From NCBI GenBank assembly GCA_018780265.1, contig JADMJV010000045.1:47431-87954 (forward strand): a stretch of 40,524 nt of DNA. The letters run 5' to 3'. A model generated the notes under the pieces. That model ran no database searches. It was not told the origin of the DNA and saw nothing but the letters and a program-made list of their open reading frames with translations. A program made the translations under genes and the position numbers. Origin of the DNA: a bacterium. GTDB lineage: Bacteria; Vulcanimicrobiota; Xenobia; Xenobiales; JADMJV01. Shown piece after piece: positions 35,188 to 40,524 of this stretch. The first letter of the stretch is position 1. Each line of letters opens with the position of its first letter.

Positions 35188-36677
35188 ACGGCCTGCCCAT
35201 CCTGTCCATTTTGCTGTGGTGGCCCCTGGCCCTGGCTGCCGCCACCCGGATGGGAGGCGTGCGTGCGCGCGGCATCGCCCTGGCGGGTTCGCTGCTGGAG
35301 CTACTGCTCAGCCTGGTCACGATTCGTAAGTTTGTCAACGGTTCGGCCGCCATGCAGTTTGTCGAGCAGGTCCCCCTACTGGGCGGGTGCACCTACCATC
35401 TCGGCGTGGATGGGTTGAGTCTGTGGTTTCTCCCCATCAGCGCCGCCTTTACGCTGCTGTTGCTGGTGGCCGACCCGGGTGACAAGGGGCGAATGGCCAC
35501 CATTCTAACCCTGGAAACATGCACGCTGGGCATGTTTCTTTCCCTTGACTTGAGCCTGTTCGCCTTCTGGTTTATGGCGGAGATGTGGCCTTCATGGCAA
35601 CTGATCGTGACGGGAAGCCGCCCCAGCCCTGGCTACTACTGGGTTTATATGGCCAGCGCTGGGGTGGCCCTGCTGGCAGGAGTGGCCTTGCTTGGATTCA
35701 ACCACTACCGACTGGCCGGCACGGTCAGCTTCGACCTGGATCCGTTGTCGGCCATAACACTGCCGCTGTATACGCAAAAAATCATTTTCGCTTTGCTGTT
35801 TCTGGCCTGCGCAGTCCGCATTCCCGTTTTTCCGCTGCACGCCTGGATGCCCCGTGTCGTGGAGCAGACAGGTCCTATTGGTATCAGTGTCTTTCTGGTG
35901 GGGCTGAAGCCTGCCGCCTTTGCCTTGATGCGCTTCGCCATTCCACTGTTGCCGCAGGCGGCCGTACAACTCGCCCCATGGCTGGGTGCCCTGGGCTTTG
36001 CAGGCATGCTCTACGCCGGACTGGTAGCTTTGGTGCAAACCGACCTGCGCCGCATGCTTGCCTTTGCCTGCATCTCCCATATGGGTGTAGTGCTGATGGG
36101 TTTGGCGGCCATGAATGAAGCGGCCTTCACCGGTACTTTGCTGCAACTGCTCAGTCTGGGCGTGGCCATCACCGGCCTGTTTATGGTGGCAGGATCTCTC
36201 TATCGTCGGTTGGGTTGCACCGAAGCCACCCGCATGGGCGGACTGATGCAACGAACCCCTCGGCTGGGGCTGGTCTTTCTGGTGACGGCCCTGGGTGCCG
36301 TGGGCATGCCCGGCACCAGCGGCTTCAATGGCGAACATCTGATTATGCTGGGAGCCCTGACCTCGCACTGGGCACTGGCGCTTGGAGTGGGTCTGGCCAC
36401 CTTTCTGACCGCCGCATACATGCTGAACTATTTCCAACGGGCTTTCCTCCGCCCGGCCCTGGACGGAGAGGAACCCGTGGCCGATCTTGATCGATGGGAG
36501 GGTTTGGCGGCCGGAGCAACCTGCGCTTTGGTATTGGGAATGGGCCTGGTGAGCAGCCCGTTTGTGCAGTCCATGGACTCATCCACGGACGCCCTGGCGG
36601 TGCGAGTGAGCGGCTACTCGGCAGCCGAACCCTGGTTTTTTCCCTATATTGGTCACCAAAACGGAAAGGCCGATTGA
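35184..36677 (+). CDS. Divergent NuoM-like subunit 2 of the DAB operon
   Basis: A 497-residue NuoM/MrpD-like membrane protein from a GTG at 35184 whose GTGA overlaps the previous stop; GGGAGG lies upstream. The fold is clear (LGVDGLSLWFLPISAAFTLL; FPLHAWMPRVVEQTGPIGIS; AVGMPGTSGFNGEH), but proton-path residues differ from its paralogs. Where subunits 1 and 3 have Glu in helix 5 (FWEL), this has FAFWFMAEMWP: Met131 at that place and Glu133 two residues on. The helix-7 lysine is Arg212 (CAVRIPVFPLH). Lys242 in VGLKPAAFA is kept. It may be a structural or differently tuned channel. Family call firm, role inferred. Confidence 0.85.
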   Translation: MNGLPILSILLWWPLALAAATRMGGVRARGIALAGSLLELLLSLVTIRKFVNGSAAMQFVEQVPLLGGCTYHLGVDGLSLWFLPISAAFTLLLLVADPGDKGRMATILTLETCTLGMFLSLDLSLFAFWFMAEMWPSWQLIVTGSRPSPGYYWVYMASAGVALLAGVALLGFNHYRLAGTVSFDLDPLSAITLPLYTQKIIFALLFLACAVRIPVFPLHAWMPRVVEQTGPIGISVFLVGLKPAAFALMRFAIPLLPQAAVQLAPWLGALGFAGMLYAGLVALVQTDLRRMLAFACISHMGVVLMGLAAMNEAAFTGTLLQLLSLGVAITGLFMVAGSLYRRLGCTEATRMGGLMQRTPRLGLVFLVTALGAVGMPGTSGFNGEHLIMLGALTSHWALALGVGLATFLTAAYMLNYFQRAFLRPALDGEEPVADLDRWEGLAAGATCALVLGMGLVSSPFVQSMDSSTDALAVRVSGYSAAEPWFFPYIGHQNGKAD

Positions 36678-36681
36678 ACCC

Positions 36682-38151
36682 ATGCCTGTGCTCAGTCTGC
36701 TGATCCTGCTGCCCCTCCTGGCCATTCCCGTGCTCTGGCTCAGTTCTCGGGCAACCACCCACTGGTACATTGGCCTTTCCGCCACGGTCATCAATTTTTC
36801 CCTGTCGATGTTGCTCCTCAGTGGATTCCACCCAGGTGAGACCGGCATGCAATGGATCGAGCAGGTCCGCTGGTTGGGAGCTCTGGGCTCCCACTATGTG
36901 CTGGGGGTGGACGGCATCAGTGTGCTTTTCATTCCCCTGACCTCCCTGTTGTTTGTGCTGCGCCTGGTCAGCCTTGGTCGGCAACCACGCGGCCAGATAG
37001 CCGCCTTGCTTTTGTTGGAATCCGTCCTGATCGGCGCTTTCAGTGCCATTGATTTGATTTTGTTTTTCCTCTTTTGGGAATTGATGCTGGTCCCGTCATG
37101 GATCCTGATCGCTCTCTACGGCAGCGGGCATCAGCGCCGCGAGACGGCCACGCGCTACTGCGTCTACATGCTGGCAGCTTCTGCTCCACTCTTGTTGGGA
37201 TTTGCTCTGTTGGCCGGCAAAGGAAGTCTGCGCACTTTCCATCTCTCCGCGCTGGCGGGCACGCCGGTCGACCCTACGGTTCAGGGAGCGGCCTTTTTTC
37301 TCTTATTGATCGGATTTGGAGCCAAGGCGCCCCTGTTTTTATTGCACTCCTGGCTGCGGCCCGTCGTCTGTCAGGGCCCGACCGGGGTGGCTGTGGTGAT
37401 GGTGGGGCTGAAACTGGGCGTATTTGGCATGATGCGCATTCTGATCCCACTGCTGCCGCATGCGGCGGAGCAATACGCCCCTCTGGTGATTGGCCTGGCC
37501 CTGGTGGGCGTGGTCTACGGCTCGGTGGTGGCTTATTCTTTGGGCGATCTCAAATCGGTTATGGCCGCCACTACCCTGTCGCACGTGGGCCTGATTGTGG
37601 TGGGCCTGTTCGCCGCCGACCGACAGGGCCTTGAGGGGGCCTTGCTACAAACCCTCAACCTGGGGCTCACCGCCGGTGGGCTGATGTTTTTGGCGGCCGC
37701 CGTACACCACCGATCTGGCTCTCTGGATGTGTCTGCTCTGGGCGGATTGGCAACCCGTATGCCACGACTGACCGGTCTCTTTGTCTTTTTTGCCATGGCT
37801 TCCATCGGCCTGCCCGGCACCAGCGGATTTCCGGCCGAGTTGCTCATTCTATTGGGTGCTTTTCAGACCCACTCGGTCTTAGGTTCCCTGGCCTTGACTT
37901 CAGTGGTATTGAGTGCGGCCAGTATCCTGCGTTTCGTAGCGCTGGCATTCTTTGGGCGCCCTCGGGAAGACTCCGCCTGGATGCCCGACATCTCCCCTCG
38001 CGAGATGTTGGTGGTAATCACACTGGCGATTCTGGTTATCGGGGTTGGCCTTTACCCGAATGCCGTCCTGAGAGTGGCGCGAGCCTCGCTGATCGATGCT
38101 CATCGGCTCAATGAGAGACAGAGGATCGTGGAGAGGGTTCCGCACCGCTAG
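36682..38151 (+). CDS. NuoM-like subunit 3 of the DAB operon
   Basis: A 489-residue NuoM/MrpD-like membrane protein from the ATG at 36682, 4 nt after the previous stop. An upstream TTG at 36649 would overlap the preceding gene and is less likely. Glu133 in FLFWELMLVP (helix 5), Lys215 in GFGAKAPLFLLHSWL (helix 7) and Lys244 in VGLKLGVFGMM are all present, so it could conduct protons. The late AMASIGLPGTSGFPAEL is the usual NuoM helix-12 region. It is the last gene of the operon, and its TAG overlaps the TAG of the convergent methyltransferase gene at the palindrome CTAG (38148-38151). Confidence 0.88.
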   Translation: MPVLSLLILLPLLAIPVLWLSSRATTHWYIGLSATVINFSLSMLLLSGFHPGETGMQWIEQVRWLGALGSHYVLGVDGISVLFIPLTSLLFVLRLVSLGRQPRGQIAALLLLESVLIGAFSAIDLILFFLFWELMLVPSWILIALYGSGHQRRETATRYCVYMLAASAPLLLGFALLAGKGSLRTFHLSALAGTPVDPTVQGAAFFLLLIGFGAKAPLFLLHSWLRPVVCQGPTGVAVVMVGLKLGVFGMMRILIPLLPHAAEQYAPLVIGLALVGVVYGSVVAYSLGDLKSVMAATTLSHVGLIVVGLFAADRQGLEGALLQTLNLGLTAGGLMFLAAAVHHRSGSLDVSALGGLATRMPRLTGLFVFFAMASIGLPGTSGFPAELLILLGAFQTHSVLGSLALTSVVLSAASILRFVALAFFGRPREDSAWMPDISPREMLVVITLAILVIGVGLYPNAVLRVARASLIDAHRLNERQRIVERVPHR

Positions 38152-39356
38152 GTTCGACGCAATAGAACGATCCGATTGGTGTTGGTCCCTTTGTTGCCGT
38201 TGGAAACGCCCCAGCAGTTGGCCGTTTTGGTAAATTTTTGCTGATTGACCAGCACGCACATCGGCTCAAAGCCTGCGGTGCGGGCTGCTGGCACCACCAA
38301 CCGCTCCATCTCCAGGCTGGCCTTGCGCACTTCGCCCACCTCAAAAGCCACCACCCCCTGCGGCCTGAGCATGCGGTAGCAGTTGCAAAGCACATTGGTG
38401 ATGTGATTTTGCCACTCGCTCTCGCGACGGGTCACGGTGGGAGCCACTTGACCGGGATTGAGACCCAAGAACCAGCAACGCAGCCAGTTGTCCAGTGTGT
38501 AGTCGACCACGTCCAGAAAGGGCGGCGAGGTGACCACCAGCGCCACCTTTTGCGACGGGATGGCCAGTGCTTGCTCGCTGGAAGCGGTAAACAGTCTGGC
38601 TCCGGCAGCTTGCTGATGGAGAGTCTTTTGCTGCTCGGTGGTCAAGTCGGCCAGCAAAGATTGACTTTTGCGCATGATAATCTGGACCACATCCCGGGGG
38701 GGCGGCACCTGGTTACGCTTTTCATTGATGCGACGTTGCGACTCTAACGAGACAGCCTGATTGGGCGGCAGTGTGTAAACCGAAAAGAAGCCCGGCGAAT
38801 GTCCGGCCAATCGGGTGAGGGCCACCATCTGGATCCAGCGATCGACGACGTCCAGTTGGCCCCGCTGCAGATAGGATCGCAAACTGCACAGGTGCTGCAG
38901 GGTGGTGGAGTGATAAAAGACCAGCAACTCCTCTGGAAGATTCTCGGTCTGCTCCCACTTGATCTCAGCCAGTCTTTGCTCTACATCGGCCATCGACGGA
39001 GGTTGCAGTCGAGGAGCTAGCAGTGCCTGAGAGAGTGGATTGATGTCGCAGCCCATGGGAGTTCGTCCCAAGAAGGCGGCTTCGAGCAAAGTGGTGCCTC
39101 GACCCATATAGGGGTCGAAGACCCAGTCGCCGGGCTCGCTAAAACGCTCGATGAAGAAGCGTGGCAACTGTGGCTTGAAGCAGGCTCGATAAGAGACTTC
39201 GTGCAAACTGTGGGCGGCGCGTTGGCGCGAAGTCCAGAACTCGTTGGCGATGCGCGGCACCCCCAAAACTTCATCGATATCGCTTCGTCTCCCAAACTGC
39301 TGAAACTCGATAAACTCTCGGAGCTGAGCGGAGGTTGAACGAAGTGATGAATACAT
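38148..39356 (-). CDS. Orphan DNA (amino) methyltransferase
   Basis: A protein of about 402 residues in the N6-adenine/N4-cytosine methyltransferase superfamily. The SAM-binding motif is FDPYMGRGTTLLEAAFLGR, and the catalytic motif is TSPPF in VALVVTSPPFLDVVDYT. Motif I comes before motif IV. Later LRPQGVVAFEVGEV fits motif VI-VIII strands. No restriction enzyme gene is adjacent, so it may be a solitary methyltransferase or act on other nucleic acid. The start is uncertain: ATG at 39356 or TTG at 39371; neither has a Shine-Dalgarno. The nearest conserved sequence begins near DIDEVLGVPRIANEFW. Confidence 0.8.
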   Translation of the reverse strand: MYSSLRSTSAQLREFIEFQQFGRRSDIDEVLGVPRIANEFWTSRQRAAHSLHEVSYRACFKPQLPRFFIERFSEPGDWVFDPYMGRGTTLLEAAFLGRTPMGCDINPLSQALLAPRLQPPSMADVEQRLAEIKWEQTENLPEELLVFYHSTTLQHLCSLRSYLQRGQLDVVDRWIQMVALTRLAGHSPGFFSVYTLPPNQAVSLESQRRINEKRNQVPPPRDVVQIIMRKSQSLLADLTTEQQKTLHQQAAGARLFTASSEQALAIPSQKVALVVTSPPFLDVVDYTLDNWLRCWFLGLNPGQVAPTVTRRESEWQNHITNVLCNCYRMLRPQGVVAFEVGEVRKASLEMERLVVPAARTAGFEPMCVLVNQQKFTKTANCWGVSNGNKGTNTNRIVLLRRT

Positions 39357-39371
39357 TTGAATTTTATTCAA
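39357..39371. promoter_or_regulatory. Perfect inverted repeat in the divergent methyltransferase gap
   Basis: TTGAAT-TTT-ATTCAA (39357-39371) is a perfect six-base palindrome with a three-base centre, abutting the proposed ATG at 39356. The surrounding 39340-39427 is strikingly AT-rich against GC-rich genes and holds a -10-like TACAAT at 39399-39404 on the plus strand. This stretch probably carries the promoters of both divergent genes; a repressor site is possible but unproven. Confidence 0.4.
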
Positions 39372-39427
39372 TCAAAAAATCACTCCCCCTCTTGATAAAT
39401 ACAATAGTTCTGAGGCACAATAGGGGG

Positions 39428-40267
39428 GTGCACGACCCGTTTGGTGTGATACTTCCCGGACGAACACTCAGTCCTCAACAGCGTTTGCAGGCCAAACTGC
39501 TCGATCAGTTGTGGGAAAGTGAGTTGGAAGAATTTTTTGATCGCCTGCAGTTGCGATCAGGAGCCCGCGTTCTGGTCTACAATTGTGGGTTGGGTCTGGA
39601 CCTGCCCAGGCTGGCCAGGCGCGTGGCACCTCACGGTGAAGTGGTAGGTGTTCAGCCCGACCCGTTTATGGCCCACGAAGTCAAGCACTCTCTTCGCGAT
39701 CTGCGTGGAATGGGCATCCGTATCGTGCTGGGCGATCACACCAACGACCCTATCCCTGACGGGCTTTATGAAGTGATCTTCGTAGCCTGGCGCAACAACG
39801 AAATTCAACCCGCCCCCGTCCGGGTGCGCGACCTCATTCAGCGGCTGCGGCCCTGGCTGAGTCCACAAGGACGCCTGGCCGTCTGGGAAGACCGCTCCTG
39901 CGGCATGCAGCTCTACCCGAGCCTGCCCCTACTGGAACGAACGTTGCGCCGCTGGCAGCGCGCCCAGGCACAATCTCCCGCCCTTTCCTGCTCCCTGGCA
40001 GAAGAGTTTGCCTACTGCAACATCATGCTTGAGTCGGCTCGCCCCCTCCAGAAAGCCGAAGTTCCCGGATCGCCGACCGACCGCTGGTTTGACCACTGGC
40101 TGCAAAAACATGGACCGGACTGGGTAGAAGCCCAATTGATCACCGCCAAACAGTGGGCCCGCCTGCAGCAGCAATGGGATAGCCGCCGCGTCAACCCCGG
40201 CACGCTCTACTTCTCCCCCCAGGCCTTTGGAGTGGTGGGCAAAGCCCTGGCCTCCTACGTAGCCTGA
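39428..40267 (+). CDS. SAM-dependent methyltransferase-like protein
   Basis: A protein of about 279 residues with a class I methyltransferase N-terminal half. GARVLVYNCGLGLDLPRLAR is the SAM glycine loop, then GEVVGVQPDPFMAHEV supplies the acidic strand-2 end, here Gln-Pro-Asp. PDGLYEVIFVAW and LSPQGRLAVWED follow as strands 4 and 5. The C-terminal half is less typical. Start uncertain: GTG at 39428 (HDPFGVILPGR, directly behind AGGGGG, perhaps leaderless) or ATG at 39347/GTG at 39344, which have GGAGG at 39330. The added 27 codons are AT-rich with rare codons, overlap the divergent gene and look non-coding. Substrate unknown. Confidence 0.7.
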   Translation: MHDPFGVILPGRTLSPQQRLQAKLLDQLWESELEEFFDRLQLRSGARVLVYNCGLGLDLPRLARRVAPHGEVVGVQPDPFMAHEVKHSLRDLRGMGIRIVLGDHTNDPIPDGLYEVIFVAWRNNEIQPAPVRVRDLIQRLRPWLSPQGRLAVWEDRSCGMQLYPSLPLLERTLRRWQRAQAQSPALSCSLAEEFAYCNIMLESARPLQKAEVPGSPTDRWFDHWLQKHGPDWVEAQLITAKQWARLQQQWDSRRVNPGTLYFSPQAFGVVGKALASYVA

Positions 40268-40271
40268 GCCG

Positions 40272-40308
40272 GGTGTCCTACCTGTGGAGCGGCATTTGTC
40301 CCGGCCTG
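40272..40308 (+). repeat. Diverged copy of the 60-bp array repeat
   Basis: Read on the plus strand this matches the minus strand of the array at 17380-17694: GGTGTCCT, two mismatches, CTGTGGA, one mismatch, CGGCATTTGTCCCG, a one-base insertion, then CCTG. That is 33 of 37 bases. It starts 5 bases after the stop of the preceding gene and its right end falls exactly where recognisable ald sequence begins. In the array the same frame reads VSWLWTGICPAW; here it reads VSYLWSGICPGL. Confidence 0.85.
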
Positions 40309-40524
40309 ACCCCCGGCGCGGTGCGCGAATATGTCGCACGCGGGCATCACGTTGTCATTCAATCGGGCGCTGGTGCTGGTATCATGGCGAGCGACGACGC
40401 CTACCGCGCCGCCGGTGCAGAGATCGCTTCGACCGCCGCAGAAATCTTTGCCGGTTGCGACATGATCGTGAAGGTTAAGGAACCCCAGCCGGGCGAATGG
40501 GTGCAATTGCGCCCCGGCCAGTTG
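40273..40524 (+). CDS. ald: Alanine dehydrogenase fragment lacking its normal N-terminus (runs off the window)
   Basis: From residue LTPGAVREY onward the frame matches the N-terminal domain of alanine dehydrogenase: GHHVVIQSGAGAGI, YRAAGAEI, then DMIVKVKEPQPGEW with the substrate lysine in KVKEP. The enzyme converts L-alanine to pyruvate and ammonia with NAD+. The family should start with about 16 residues containing a G-x-PKEIK...E-x-RV block, whose Arg binds substrate. None is present in any frame upstream. Instead, GTG at 40273 begins inside a copy of the 60-bp repeat and adds SYLWSGICPG. The gene is probably broken by repeat-mediated change or by an assembly join. The 3' end is outside the window. 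Confidence 0.75.
   Translation, partial: MSYLWSGICPGLTPGAVREYVARGHHVVIQSGAGAGIMASDDAYRAAGAEIASTAAEIFAGCDMIVKVKEPQPGEWVQLRPGQL

Overview
This is a GC-rich bacterial chromosome window with dense, mostly ordinary housekeeping and cell-surface genes. The lineage cannot be fixed from the sequence. The mix of Ser/Thr kinase, SelA/SelB, pseudopilins, a DAB-type inorganic carbon transporter and many low-similarity proteins suggests a poorly studied environmental Gram-negative-type phylum, but this is inference. TAG, TGA and TAA are all used as normal stops. Genes are packed in long co-directional runs with 4-8 nt ATGA/GTGA overlaps.

Layout. 1-172: 5' end of a sugar (aldose) epimerase, minus strand. 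276-2201: subtilisin-like protease. 2281-6751 (minus): a low-complexity Gly/Met/GQQPY protein, an intrinsic terminator, a UPF0489 (peptide-arginase-like) plus TPR protein, a GNAT acetyltransferase and a frameshifted coiled-coil zinc-ribbon protein. 6925-7644: M50-type membrane protease. 7729-15653 (minus): a long operon-like run HIT - mgtE - small protein - STAS-like - B3/B4-domain protein - acs - Ser/Thr kinase - Nudix - thioredoxin - DUF3592. 15724-17295: POT/MFS transporter. 17380-17694: five-and-a-bit tandem copies of a ~60-bp GC-rich hairpin repeat. 17696-18847 (minus): secreted double-SH3-like protein interrupted by an in-frame TAG. 19104-20512: two unknown membrane proteins. 20521-22041 (minus): deiminase-like enzyme. 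22120-25340: selA-selB. 25361-28969: three type IV pilin-like/minor pseudopilin genes. 29119-38151: a five-gene membrane operon made of DabA plus four proton-channel (NuoL/NuoM-like) subunits. 38148-39356 (minus): DNA methyltransferase. 39428-40267: SAM methyltransferase-like protein. 40272-end: a diverged copy of the 60-bp repeat fused in frame to an alanine dehydrogenase lacking its N-terminus.

The most notable items are (i) the expanded DAB operon, in which a complete Zn-site DabA is encoded with one NuoL-like and three different NuoM-like subunits, one of which has altered proton-path residues; (ii) the 60-bp repeat family, seen as a tandem array and again as a dispersed copy forming the start of the ald reading frame; and (iii) the peptide-arginase-like/TPR gene next to an extremely biased Gly/Met/Cys/GQQPY protein. 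Two other genes carry single lesions (a frameshift near 2575 and a TAG at 17882), so either sequencing errors or real gene decay must be considered.
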